From: an uncultured Methylococcaceae bacterium
Lineage (GTDB): Bacteria; Pseudomonadota; Gammaproteobacteria; Methylococcales; Methylococcaceae
Assembly (NCBI GenBank): GCA_903859815.1
Contig: CAIOOA010000186.1
Span: 24,691-88,690, forward strand
DNA: 64,000 nucleotides
Direction: 5' to 3'
This document shows positions 16,556 through 24,320 of this stretch, one piece after another. Within the stretch, counting starts at the first letter, position 1. Every line of letters starts with the position of its first letter. The notes under the pieces are model-generated. The model was not told where the DNA came from. It saw only the letters and a program-made list of their open reading frames with translations, and ran no database searches. A program made the translations under genes and the position numbers.

Positions 16556-17128
16556 ATGTCCACCGCAAAAGATGAAATCTGGGAAATCCTGAACAGACTC
16601 GCCATCAGTTCCGAGGATACTGACCGGAAAATCAAAGAAATGGGCGCTCGATTGAGTGCCAGTTCCGAAGCGACTGACCGCAAGATCAAAGAAGTGACCG
16701 CCGCCATCGGGCGTCTTGGCAATCGTTTGGGGGAGTTTGTCGAGGAAATGGTGCGGCCCGCCGTGGTGAGGCTGTTTCAAAATCGCGGCATCGCGGTGCA
16801 TCAAGTCTTTCAGCGGGTTTACGCCGAGCGCGACGGCGATGCAATGGAGATTGATCTGTTGGTGGTCAACAGTTCGGATGCGATTTTGATTGAGGTCAAG
16901 AGCGAGTTGAAAGTGGATGATATCAAAGAACATATCAGTCGTTTGTCCCGTTTCAAGAAGTTATGTCCGCAATATGCAGGGTTTAAGGTTATGGGGGCGG
17001 TGGCTGGCATGGTTGTACCCGATGATGCCGCCCGTTTTGCCTATCGGCAAGGTTTATTCGTACTGGCTCAAAGTGGCGAGTCAGTGACGATTCGCAACGA
17101 CGCAAACTTTCAACCTGGCGTTTGGTAG
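16556..17128 (+). CDS. DUF3782-type PD-(D/E)XK nuclease-like protein (copy 1)
   Basis: A 190-aa protein. The N-terminal 60 residues are coiled-coil with a repeated TDRKIKE heptad-type element (residues ~22-28 and ~41-47). The C-terminal domain has MEIDLLVVNSSDAILIEVKS near 98-117, the D...ExK core of PD-(D/E)XK nucleases, and closes with IRNDANFQPGVW. A paralogue with the same layout and terminal motif lies at 62150-62764. AAGGAA precedes the ATG. It is the only plus-strand gene between umuD and umuC and is convergent with umuD. DUF3782 proteins are of unknown function and are common in cyanobacteria and filamentous gammaproteobacteria. Confidence 0.75.
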   Translation: MSTAKDEIWEILNRLAISSEDTDRKIKEMGARLSASSEATDRKIKEVTAAIGRLGNRLGEFVEEMVRPAVVRLFQNRGIAVHQVFQRVYAERDGDAMEIDLLVVNSSDAILIEVKSELKVDDIKEHISRLSRFKKLCPQYAGFKVMGAVAGMVVPDDAARFAYRQGLFVLAQSGESVTIRNDANFQPGVW

Positions 17129-17140
17129 TTTCATGCCTAG

Positions 17141-17166
17141 CGAATCGTAAGAACGATTCGGTTTTG
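17141..17166 (+). terminator. Hairpin terminator candidate after the DUF3782 gene
   Basis: CGAATCGT-aaga-ACGATTCG is a perfect 8-bp stem at 17141-17160 followed by GTTTTG. It starts 12 bp after the gene's stop. The T-run is short, so termination is probable but not certain. Confidence 0.5.
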
Positions 17167-17189
17167 GAAGCCGAGTCGGTCTTCTGTGA

Positions 17190-17615
17190 CTATAGTGCAT
17201 GTATGACATACGTCGCCACACCCCAGACTAATAACTCCCGATCTTGCTTAATCCGTATCACCGAATAGGCCGGGTTTTCCGGGTGCAAGGCAAGCTCGTT
17301 GCCGTGCAGTCGCAATCGTTTCACCGTCAACTCGCCATCCAAAGCCACGACGACCACACGCCCGTCGGTGGCTTCCAAGGCGCGGTCAACAATCAGCAAA
17401 TCGTTGGGGTGTATGCCCGCGCCGCGCATGGAATCCCCTTTCACCCGTACAAAAAAACTCGCCTCCGGGTGGCGGATCAGATGTTGATTCAAATCCAAGC
17501 GCCGTTCCACATAATCGTCCGCCGGCGAGGGAAAGCCGGCGGCGACTCGATCCAGATAAAGCGGCAGCGTCTTTGGCTTGGATTCCAAATCGACTGTGTA
17601 GAGTTCGGTAGGCAT
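17190..17615 (-). CDS. umuD: DNA polymerase V accessory subunit / self-cleaving UmuD
   Basis: A 141-aa S24-family protein. AAGFPSPADDYVE near 26-38 contains the Ala-Gly self-cleavage site in the usual FPSPA context. VKGDSMRGAGIH near 58-69 holds the catalytic Ser and GELTVKRLRL near 95-104 the catalytic Lys. RecA-stimulated cleavage gives UmuD', which activates UmuC. Length equals the E. coli protein. Its partner umuC lies 5.1 kb downstream on the same strand across inserted genes. I see no canonical CTGT-N8-ACAG LexA box upstream; a matching operator for the neighbouring S24 repressor lies 320 bp upstream instead. Confidence 0.95.
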   Translation of the reverse strand: MPTELYTVDLESKPKTLPLYLDRVAAGFPSPADDYVERRLDLNQHLIRHPEASFFVRVKGDSMRGAGIHPNDLLIVDRALEATDGRVVVVALDGELTVKRLRLHGNELALHPENPAYSVIRIKQDRELLVWGVATYVIHAL

Positions 17616-17661
17616 TGCTTTCTAATGAGTAATACTGTTACGCATGGACGCTAGCAAGGCG

Positions 17662-17708
17662 GGAGCGTCAAAGCTTGCTTCGCCTGTCAAAGCAAGCGTT
17701 GACGCTCC
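17662..17708. repeat. REP pair (BIME) upstream of umuD
   Basis: Two nearly abutting inverted GGAG-headed units, GGAGCGTCAAAGCTTGCTT then CAAAGCAAGCGTTGACGCTCC-type, with two substitutions relative to the family consensus. It lies in the 150-bp space between the small basic ORF and umuD, where it could modulate readthrough into umuD. Confidence 0.8.
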
Positions 17709-17763
17709 AATTCTATAACCATTGCGTAACATCAATTTCTAATTAGCTGGGGTTCGCACCGCT

Positions 17764-17901
17764 TCAAAGCAAGCGCATCCGCGCCAACCGGGTTATTTCC
17801 ATCTTGGCGCAGCGCAGCGAGCGTTCACGGCGTTTCCGTTCACTATTCCGATTCATGCGGATTTGCAATTGTTCGAGTCGAATGATGAGTTTTTCCAACA
17901 T
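17764..17901 (-). CDS. Small basic 45-aa protein
   Basis: The ORF is MLEKLIIRLEQLQIRMNRNS, then an Arg/Lys-rich helix (ERKRRERSLRCAKMEI), ending TRLARMRLL. GAGGT lies 7 nt upstream of the ATG, a good ribosome site for so small an ORF. The protein would be one amphipathic, strongly basic helix or coiled coil. It sits between an operator at 17939-17954 and umuD, and may be the first gene of that transcript. I do not recognise it, and its conservation is untested. Confidence 0.5.
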   Translation of the reverse strand: MLEKLIIRLEQLQIRMNRNSERKRRERSLRCAKMEITRLARMRLL

Positions 17902-17938
17902 GGCTTTTACCTCTTTAGTTGTAGTAACTTAAGATAAT

Positions 17939-17954
17939 AACTATTTTAATAGTC
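17939..17954 (-). promoter_or_regulatory. Operator candidate for the S24 repressor
   Basis: AACTATTTTAATAGTC matches the pattern nACTA-N6-TAGTC that also overlaps the repressor's own -10 box (18640-18655). It lies 37 bp upstream of the small ORF and would control the transcript running toward umuD. The prediction rests on two sites only. Confidence 0.5.
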
Positions 17955-17972
17955 ATTACCGACAAAAAATTT

Positions 17973-18599
17973 TCAGTCAAAATCCATCACCATCTGCCGC
18001 ACCACGCCGCAGACGGTGGCACTCTCGCGGATTTCCATCAATGGATAGCGTGGGTTCAACGGTTTCAAATAACGTGTACCGCCGTCGATGACCAATTGCT
18101 TGAACGTCGCCTGTTCGGCCTCGTCCAAGCGCACCACGACATAGCTGCCTTGGCGCGGTTCCACTGCCGGATCGACGATGATGATGCTGCCGTTGGGAAA
18201 CACCGGTTCCATGCTGTCTCCCTGCACCCGCAAGGCGTAAGCGTTAGGCCCGACCCGGCAAGTGGCTGGAACCATCGCCTCGCCGTCACCCGGCGGGTAA
18301 GGGTCGGCCACGTCGCGCCAACTGCCGGCCGCAACCCAAGAAATCAAAGGGACATGACCGGTGATGGCGGGTCCGTCGGCAACATTCTCCTCGTCTTGCG
18401 CTTCGCCCTTGCCCGTTGCCAGCCAGCGCGGATTGACCCGCAACACCTCGGCCAAGCGAAACACTTCGGTGGTCGATTCCACCAAGCCGTTTTCCAGCTT
18501 GGAAATCAACTGCTGGCTCAAGCCCGACCGTTTCGCCAACTCGCGCTGGCTGATGCGGGCTTGTTCTCTGGACTGTTTCAATCTTAATGCTAGGGACAT
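17973..18599 (-). CDS. CI/LexA-like XRE-S24 self-cleaving repressor
   Basis: A 208-aa protein. An XRE helix-turn-helix spans about residues 4-58 (RLKQSREQARISQRELAKRS, LSQQLISKLENG). It is linked to an S24 peptidase with a likely Ala-Gly cleavage site in VAAGSWRD, catalytic Ser in VQGDSMEPVF and Lys in EQATFKQLVID. ATG 18599 is preferred over the GTG at 18617 because GAGAG lies just upstream. Such proteins are cleaved with RecA* and derepress their targets, as phage CI and LexA do. Two matching operators (own promoter, and upstream of the small ORF/umuD) suggest it is the SOS-responsive repressor of this umuD unit. It could be a domesticated prophage repressor. Confidence 0.88.
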   Translation of the reverse strand: MSLALRLKQSREQARISQRELAKRSGLSQQLISKLENGLVESTTEVFRLAEVLRVNPRWLATGKGEAQDEENVADGPAITGHVPLISWVAAGSWRDVADPYPPGDGEAMVPATCRVGPNAYALRVQGDSMEPVFPNGSIIIVDPAVEPRQGSYVVVRLDEAEQATFKQLVIDGGTRYLKPLNPRYPLMEIRESATVCGVVRQMVMDFD

Positions 18600-18639
18600 G
18601 GGTTCTCTCGTTGCCACCGCGAACCGGTTTGGGTGGAGT

Positions 18640-18674
18640 GACTACTATGATAGTCATTTAACGGGGGATGTCAA
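18640..18674 (-). promoter_or_regulatory. Sigma-70 promoter with overlapping operator for the S24 repressor
   Basis: On the minus strand, TTGACA (18674-18669), a 16-nt spacer, and TATCAT (18652-18647) form a good -35/-10 pair about 50 bp upstream of the ATG. The palindrome GACTA-N6-TAGTC at 18640-18655 covers the -10 box, the classic position for autorepression. It matches the operator at 17939-17954. Confidence 0.65.
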
Positions 18675-18699
18675 CAATAATTTGCTTAGCGCTTGAACC

Positions 18700-19071
18700 C
18701 TAGTGAATCGCCTTCTCCAAAGACTCCACCACCGCCTTGGCGGCAGCCAAATTCAACCCGGATTCTTCCCTAAGCCGCTTGATGGCTTCAATCTTCTGAT
18801 TGCCCATAATCAAGGCTTGGACTTCCTCCATCACGGTAGGTGCAACTTCGACCATTTTGCCGTTGACGACTAGGCTGACACCTGCTGGCTTCGCATCGGA
18901 TACTGCATGGGCAATGGAAGGCGAATCGTCCAATTCGACGCCGGGGCTTGCCGGTCGTTGCCGACCCAATATCCAACCCAGCACCAAGCCCAAAACCAAA
19001 CCGATCAACAAATAAACGATTCCGGTGGGTAGGTTTAAAGATCCGGCTATTGCATCAATCGTTTCACACAT
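18700..19071 (-). CDS. Membrane-anchored protein with ribosomal L7/L12-like C-terminal domain
   Basis: A 123-aa protein. One N-terminal membrane helix (GIVYLLIGLVLGLVLGWIL, residues ~17-35) is followed by a ~40-residue variable linker. The C-terminal segment MGNQKIEAIKRLREESGLNL, then AAAKAVVESLEK, has the L7/L12 C-terminal fold pattern (KIxxIKxxRExTGLxLxEAKxxVE). This domain occurs in stand-alone bacterial membrane proteins of unknown role and here need not touch the ribosome. It is separated from the next upstream gene by only 18 bp. Confidence 0.75.
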   Translation of the reverse strand: MCETIDAIAGSLNLPTGIVYLLIGLVLGLVLGWILGRQRPASPGVELDDSPSIAHAVSDAKPAGVSLVVNGKMVEVAPTVMEEVQALIMGNQKIEAIKRLREESGLNLAAAKAVVESLEKAIH

Positions 19072-19089
19072 AGAGTTCCCCTGAATTCA

Positions 19090-20010
19090 TCATAAAGGCT
19101 TCTTGGCCCTGAACAGGCAGTAACGGACCAAGCCATGATGGAACACTTTCCATTGGGCCACCGCGACTTTGTAGTTGGCGGTTTGGGCCTTTTTCCGCAA
19201 ACCCAAATAATGCATGACCCACTGCATGGGCGCGGTCCACATCGCCGTCAAATACATCCGGCGGGAAGAAGGCAAACTCTCTTTAGTGGCCTCGGTGATA
19301 TGCACATCGGTGAACCCGCATTCCTTCATGCCGTCTTCAAACTCCTCCGCCGTGGAAAGATTCGGCACGGCCCAGCCGTTCAGGCAATCCATGACCCACT
19401 GCCATTCCTCGTCGTTGAATTCCCGGCGGGTGGCGTAGCCGTCACAGGCCATCAAGGTGCCACCCTTCTTCAATACTCGAAACGCCTCGCGGAAGAAATC
19501 CCGCTTGTCGGTGGCGTAGCAACTGCTTTCGATGGCCCAAACCACATCGAAAGTTTCGTCAGGGAACGGGGTCTTGCAAAAATCGGACACTTGAAAATCC
19601 ACCTTGTCGGCCACGCCGTGGCGTTGGGCGTTGCGCTTGGCGTGTTCCACTTGTTGGGCGCTGACGGTAATCCCCGTGGCGCGGCAACCCGCATTCTTGG
19701 CCAGCCATATCGAACTGCCGCCAATGCCGCAACCGGCATCCAGCACGTGATCCTCCGGCTTGATGCCGGCAATGTGACACATAATGCGATTTTTGTTTAA
19801 CAAGGCTTGGCTATGAGTTTTAATGCCCTCTTCCCAATGGCCGTAGTGCAAGGCTAGGTTTTCATTGTCGAACCAAGCGGTGCGGTAATCCCAGTAACAA
19901 TCGTCATAATGCTTGGCGGTATCCACGCGGATGTCTTCTTCGGTGAATTCAGCGCCATGGCGAAGGGTGTCGGTACGGTAGTCTTGATTGGCTTCCAGAT
20001 AATGCTGCAT
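19090..20010 (-). CDS. Class I SAM-dependent methyltransferase (gamma-tocopherol/sterol-MT-like)
   Basis: Start placed at ATG 20010 (MQHYLEANQDYRTDT), where homology-like sequence begins; about 306 aa. The SAM-binding motif I is VLDAGCGIGGSSIWLA near 94-109, post-I GITVSAQQVEHA, motif II FDVVWAIESSCYA near 160, and FREAFRVLKKGGTLMACDGY. The GCGIGGSS and ESSCY forms are typical of the tocopherol O-methyltransferase, sterol C-methyltransferase and cyclopropane-synthase superfamily. The preceding WDYRTAWFDNENLALHYGHWE is a typical substrate-binding lid. The substrate (quinone, sterol or small molecule) cannot be fixed from sequence. Confidence 0.8.
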   Translation of the reverse strand: MQHYLEANQDYRTDTLRHGAEFTEEDIRVDTAKHYDDCYWDYRTAWFDNENLALHYGHWEEGIKTHSQALLNKNRIMCHIAGIKPEDHVLDAGCGIGGSSIWLAKNAGCRATGITVSAQQVEHAKRNAQRHGVADKVDFQVSDFCKTPFPDETFDVVWAIESSCYATDKRDFFREAFRVLKKGGTLMACDGYATRREFNDEEWQWVMDCLNGWAVPNLSTAEEFEDGMKECGFTDVHITEATKESLPSSRRMYLTAMWTAPMQWVMHYLGLRKKAQTANYKVAVAQWKVFHHGLVRYCLFRAKKPL

Positions 20011-20242
20011 AGGATTATGGTTTTGATTCGTGGATAAAATACGGGTAAAAGTGGTGGATAGGCAATGCACTTTGAATGTGCTTCAAACTTATAGTCTTGA
20101 CCGATGCTTGTCTTAACACTACTTAACGCCGAGCTAAAAAATAATCCACAATTTTACCGTGATAAACGCTTGGGAGATAGGGCTAAGGATACGCCGCCGC
20201 AGGAATTAGATTATTTGGCTTGCCTATTGCCCTACAAATTTT

Positions 20243-20743
20243 CTAGCTTTGTTGGCACGCCCGCTTGCGCCTGACCTGATAACCGATCATACCAAACCCG
20301 ATTAAGAACATGGCATATTCCTCTGGTTCAGGGACAGGAGGCGCGATATTGCCCACATTGGTATTCTCTTTGTATGCGCCTAGCGAATAATAGAGTCCCG
20401 CGATAGTGGTGACCCCATTAACAGTAAAAGAATAAACTTGCACAATGTCAATTTGACCGGGTTTGCTGGGATTAAACATCCAAGCAAAACTAGAATGGGC
20501 ACCCTCTTTTGCGTTTGTCCAATAGATGCCTTTAAATTCACTTGTCTCTTTGAATCTACGCAGATTAAGAGAATCGTAAGGCCGTAGTCCTGAGTATTCC
20601 ACCATGACCGCGAAAGATCTGCCTTCATCTCCTAACCCATGTTTAATGGCAAGTCTGGCAGCGGCATTCCCAGCAGTTGGAGCAAGCAAAATGGCTAAAA
20701 TAACCATGAACCGTGAGATCAGATAAGATTTATCGAAATTCAT
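20243..20743 (-). CDS. PEP-CTERM sorted protein (166 aa)
   Basis: An N-terminal signal peptide (SRFMVILAILLAPTAGNAAA) and a C-terminal sorting signal: VPEPEEYAMFLIGFGMIGYQ, ending RRKR. This is the PEP-CTERM layout (VPEP motif, membrane helix, basic tail) cut by exosortase (EpsH) before surface attachment or release, usually in exopolysaccharide-producing bacteria. The ~115-residue mature part is not recognised. No exosortase gene lies in the window. A larger PEP-CTERM protein is at 48.9 kb. Confidence 0.85.
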   Translation of the reverse strand: MNFDKSYLISRFMVILAILLAPTAGNAAARLAIKHGLGDEGRSFAVMVEYSGLRPYDSLNLRRFKETSEFKGIYWTNAKEGAHSSFAWMFNPSKPGQIDIVQVYSFTVNGVTTIAGLYYSLGAYKENTNVGNIAPPVPEPEEYAMFLIGFGMIGYQVRRKRACQQS

Positions 20744-20979
20744 TGGATTGGCCCAGTGCTCGTCTTCGTTGATGTAAATGGAAAAAGACTAACTTTAACC
20801 CCAAAATGGCGAATGCATGAAGTGGATGCCCCGTTCATTTGAAATGGCGCAAAGAGCCAACTTTGTTTCCAAATTCAACGGAAGCGGTTTTCATGCGCTC
20901 ATAAACTATAAGAGCCTTATTTTTTCAGAAATACTTCGCAATGTGCGAAATATTTAATTATTACCCTATAAAGCTCAGC

Positions 20980-21258
20980 CTATCTCCAGCCATAATAACG
21001 CGGTGGCGGGGGTGGAGGTGGCATCCGCCAAACCGGTGGCGGGGGAGGCAAATAGCGCGGCGGAGCGGGATAATAAACCACCGGGGGCGGAGGTGGGTAA
21101 TAGGGGCGCTGCCGACCATAATATCCATGATGGTGAGGTGGACGCCAATAGCCATAACCTCCGTCATAATCATGGGCAACTGCGGCAAAGCTGCAAGCCA
21201 TCCCAAATAGGATGGCAAAAGACCATAGGGTAATGTTAAGTTTTCGCACGGCGCTCAT
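20980..21258 (-). CDS. Proline/tyrosine-rich secreted protein
   Basis: Start chosen at ATG 21258 (MSAVRKLNITLWSFAIL) because GAGG stands 6 nt upstream. A signal peptide runs to about residue 27 (SFAAVA). The ~65-residue mature chain is low-complexity: HHHGYYG, repeated runs of four to seven prolines, and PxxYxPPPP motifs. Proteins like this are small periplasmic or surface structural polypeptides in many gammaproteobacteria and have no assigned function. No cysteine remains after cleavage. The protein is likely exported and disordered. Confidence 0.7.
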   Translation of the reverse strand: MSAVRKLNITLWSFAILFGMACSFAAVAHDYDGGYGYWRPPHHHGYYGRQRPYYPPPPPVVYYPAPPRYLPPPPPVWRMPPPPPPPRYYGWR

Positions 21259-21440
21259 GAATTCCTCGCTTGTTAGGAAAAAGGACAATTTTCTCCGATG
21301 CCAGTATTTATTGGCGGTTTCGCCAAATGACCGACTCCTTGGTGGATATTGTTGCCCCTAATCGCTTAAAACAAACTTAAAACTCAAATGGGTGATTCCC
21401 GTACTCGACATTGTTGACCCCAAGTATCCGTGGGTTAAAC

Positions 21441-22562
21441 TTATCGCACATACCGATGCGCAACGAATGGCAAATCAACCACTTCCCCTAGCAGGGGCTT
21501 CCCTCGGACAATCAACTCTACCGGCGTACCGGTGACCGCAAAGGCACTTTCGACATAAGCCATCGCTATTGGGCCCGGCACACTAGGCCCATAGCCGCCA
21601 CTGGTCACCACGCCTATGCAACGGCTGGCAGAATGGATTTCCGTACCCTCGCGGGCAATCGCTTTGCCTTCAGGCCGGATGCCTACCCGCTTGCGCACCG
21701 GTCCCTCGATCAATTCATGCCGGATAATGGAATAGCCGGGGAAACCGCCTTCTTCCCTTCGCCGTTTGCCGATAACCCAGGTCAAACTGGCATCGACTGG
21801 GGTGATTGTCTCATCCAAATCGTGACCATAAAGCGGCATTCCGGCTTCCAAACGCAAGGAGTCGCGAGCCCCCAGCCCAATCATCATGACTTCGGGGTTT
21901 GACAGCAAAGCGAGCGCAAAGGCTTCGGCATTTGCTGCGGGAAGCGAAATTTCAAAGCCATCTTCCCCGGTGTAGCCCGTGCGGCTGATGATGAACTCAC
22001 CGAAGCCCTCAACGGCAAATATTCCACTTTGCATAAATTTGAGTTGGTCAGCCGCCCCGCAATAATGCGACAGAATAGATGCCGCTTTTGGGCCTTGCAG
22101 CGCAAGCAGGGCGAGGTCTTCCAACAGTTCCACCGTCGCCTTGCCCTCCAGTTTGGAGCGTAGGTGTTCGAAATCGCCTACCTTGCCCCCTGCGTTCACG
22201 ATCAAAAACAAGTGGCTCCTGTCGGTATCATCGGCAGGGCGCGTGACCATGATGTCGTCGATGATGCCGCCTCGGTCGTTGAGTAGCATAGAATAGCGAA
22301 CTGCGCCCGGTTGCAATCCTAAAATGTCCCCAGGCACCAAGGATTCAAAACGAGCATATAAGTCGGAATCCCCTTCAATGCGTATCGTACCCATGTGTGA
22401 AACATCAAACAGGCCGGCCGCTGATCGAGTATGCAGATGTTCATTGAGAATTCCCGGCTCATAGCGAACTGGCATCTGATAACCGGCAAAAGGTACCATC
22501 GTCGCACCCAGTTTATTATGCAAACTGACTAGAGGGGTGAATTTAAGATTGGTTTCGTTCAT
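21441..22562 (-). CDS. gcvT: Aminomethyltransferase (glycine-cleavage T protein)
   Basis: A 373-aa GcvT. The N-terminus has TPLVSLHNKLGATMVPFAGY and FDVSHMGTIRIEG, the folate-binding centre IISRTGYTGEDGFEI lies near 188, GLGARDSLRLEAGMPLYGHD near 230 includes the conserved Asp, and RKRVGIRPEG sits near 290. The T protein transfers the methylene group from H-protein-bound aminomethyl to tetrahydrofolate, releasing ammonia. gcvH and gcvP are not adjacent, and the short upstream gap (72 bp) has no glycine-riboswitch-like element. Its upstream neighbour is malic enzyme on the same strand. Confidence 0.95.
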   Translation of the reverse strand: MNETNLKFTPLVSLHNKLGATMVPFAGYQMPVRYEPGILNEHLHTRSAAGLFDVSHMGTIRIEGDSDLYARFESLVPGDILGLQPGAVRYSMLLNDRGGIIDDIMVTRPADDTDRSHLFLIVNAGGKVGDFEHLRSKLEGKATVELLEDLALLALQGPKAASILSHYCGAADQLKFMQSGIFAVEGFGEFIISRTGYTGEDGFEISLPAANAEAFALALLSNPEVMMIGLGARDSLRLEAGMPLYGHDLDETITPVDASLTWVIGKRRREEGGFPGYSIIRHELIEGPVRKRVGIRPEGKAIAREGTEIHSASRCIGVVTSGGYGPSVPGPIAMAYVESAFAVTGTPVELIVRGKPLLGEVVDLPFVAHRYVR

Positions 22563-22634
22563 GGCGTTTAGACTCGTAGGAACAGGGGTGAATGAAAAGA
22601 CAGCAGGGAAATAATGCCAAACCGCATTCCTACT

Positions 22635-24320
22635 TCATATCCGCGTATAAGCGGGTATCCATTGGCTGGCGATCACCTTTTCGCGCAGGGCTTGCCCGTC
22701 AGTGGGGACAGCAACCCCCACCCGTTGCGCCTCGGTCCCGACGGCAACGGCAACATCAATGGCCACCTTCCGAATATCGCTGATCGAAGGCAATAAAGAG
22801 CCATTAGGATCGTGCAAGGCAGGTGAATTCTCACCCAAGGCCCGGGCAGCAGCCAACATCATACCATCTGTGATGCGACGGGCACCCGATGCGATGACAC
22901 CAAGTCCGACGGCAGGAAAGATAAATACATTATTGCATTGGCCTATGGGAATCGTGCGGTTTCCATAGGCAACCGGCGCAAATGGAGAGCCGGTGGCAAC
23001 GAGTGCGCGCCCTTCCGTCCATTGTATCAAGTCATCGGGACGGGCTTCCGCACGATCCGTGGGATTGGATAGCGGAAAGATAATTGGGCGGGAAACGTTC
23101 GCTGCCATGCCACGGACTAGGCTTTCGGTGAAGGCCCCCTTTGCAGTGGATAAGCCAATCAGAATGGTCGGCTTTACCTGATTGATAACATCGGCAAGAC
23201 CCAATGTCCCTTGGGCAGGAGAAGGCCAACTGGCTATTCTTTCAGTCGGTTGAGCATAAACCCGTTGTTCTGGTGTCAGATCGCCCCGTCCGTCATGCAG
23301 CAAGCCATCCTTATCCACGATCCAGAACTGGGATCTTGCTTCCTGTTCCGTCAAGCCATCGGCCACCATCGCTGAACGAAGATAGTCAGCCACGCCAATG
23401 GCCGCCGAACCCGCACCGAGAAAGGCTATGCGCTGCCCACTCAATCTTCCCCCCGCAACCTTGATGGCCCCGATAAGCGCGCCTAGCACCACAGCGGCAG
23501 TGCCTTGTATGTCATCGTTGAAAGTCAGCAGTTGGTTCCGATACCGTTCAAGTATGGGACGTGCATGAGGTGTCGCGAAATCTTCCCATTGCAGGCAAAC
23601 ATTCGGCAAGACCTCTTTGACCGCTTGGACAAACTGATCGATAAAGTCAAAATAGTCCTGCCCGGTCACCCTTTCATTACGCCAGCCAAGGTATTCCGGG
23701 TCCCGCAAGCGATCTTGATTATTCGTGCCTACGTCCAGCACCATCGGTAAAGTCCGTGCTGGATGGACACCACCGATCAGGGTGTAGAGGGATAGCTTGC
23801 CAATTGGAATACCCAAGCCACCCGCGCCTTGGTCGCCGATACCTAGGATGCGTTCGCCATCAGTGACCACAATCACATCAATATCCGAATGCGGACGGTT
23901 GCGCAACAATGTTCTTATCCGAGTGCGCATGGGATAGCTGATAAAAAGCCCCCTTGGGCGACGGTAAATATGGCTGAACTGCTCGCACCCCAAAGCAACA
24001 ACAGGCGTATAAATGATGGGCATCATTTCTTCAGCATGATCCAGCAGCAAACGGTAAAACAGGACCTCATTGTTATCTTGCAGGGCTCGCAAGTAAATGT
24101 GGCGCTCCAAGTCGGTTTGCTTTAGCAGAAACGCTTCATAAGCGCGGGAGACTTGAATTTCAAGCGTTTCTATCTGGGGTGGCAAGAGTCCATGCAGGCC
24201 GTGCTCCGTCCGTTCCACTTGAGTGAACGCCGTACCTTTGTTCAAAGTAGGCGTACTCAACAGCAACATGCCGCGAAGTTGAACCTGCCTCATTCTCGTA
24301 TAGTCATAACTTGTATCCAT
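22635..24320 (-). CDS. maeA: NAD-dependent malic enzyme
   Basis: About 561 aa from ATG 24320 (MDTSYDYTRMRQVQLRGML), which matches the ~565-aa length of MaeA; upstream in-frame codons are not needed. It contains YTPVVALGCEQFSHIYRRPR, VTDGERILGIGDQGAGG, CLQWEDFATPHA with the metal Glu-Asp, TFNDDIQGTAAVVLGA, IAFLGAGSAAIGVA (Rossmann) and PLSNPTDRAEA. It decarboxylates malate to pyruvate with NAD. GAGGAG lies 13 nt before the ATG, slightly far. In an organism with a strong C1 or C4 metabolism this is a central anaplerotic step. Confidence 0.94.
   Translation of the reverse strand: MDTSYDYTRMRQVQLRGMLLLSTPTLNKGTAFTQVERTEHGLHGLLPPQIETLEIQVSRAYEAFLLKQTDLERHIYLRALQDNNEVLFYRLLLDHAEEMMPIIYTPVVALGCEQFSHIYRRPRGLFISYPMRTRIRTLLRNRPHSDIDVIVVTDGERILGIGDQGAGGLGIPIGKLSLYTLIGGVHPARTLPMVLDVGTNNQDRLRDPEYLGWRNERVTGQDYFDFIDQFVQAVKEVLPNVCLQWEDFATPHARPILERYRNQLLTFNDDIQGTAAVVLGALIGAIKVAGGRLSGQRIAFLGAGSAAIGVADYLRSAMVADGLTEQEARSQFWIVDKDGLLHDGRGDLTPEQRVYAQPTERIASWPSPAQGTLGLADVINQVKPTILIGLSTAKGAFTESLVRGMAANVSRPIIFPLSNPTDRAEARPDDLIQWTEGRALVATGSPFAPVAYGNRTIPIGQCNNVFIFPAVGLGVIASGARRITDGMMLAAARALGENSPALHDPNGSLLPSISDIRKVAIDVAVAVGTEAQRVGVAVPTDGQALREKVIASQWIPAYTRI

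Noticed and set aside
16348..16933. Minus-strand ORFs at 16348-16722 and 16535-16933
   Set aside because: They are shadows of the DUF3782 coding frame on the plus strand and have compositionally odd translations.
17616..17760. LexA box upstream of umuD
   Set aside because: No CTGT-N8-ACAG; only the half-site-like TACTGTTAC is present, too weak to call.
22563..22634. Glycine riboswitch upstream of gcvT
   Set aside because: Only 72 bp separates the genes and no tandem glycine-aptamer features are visible.
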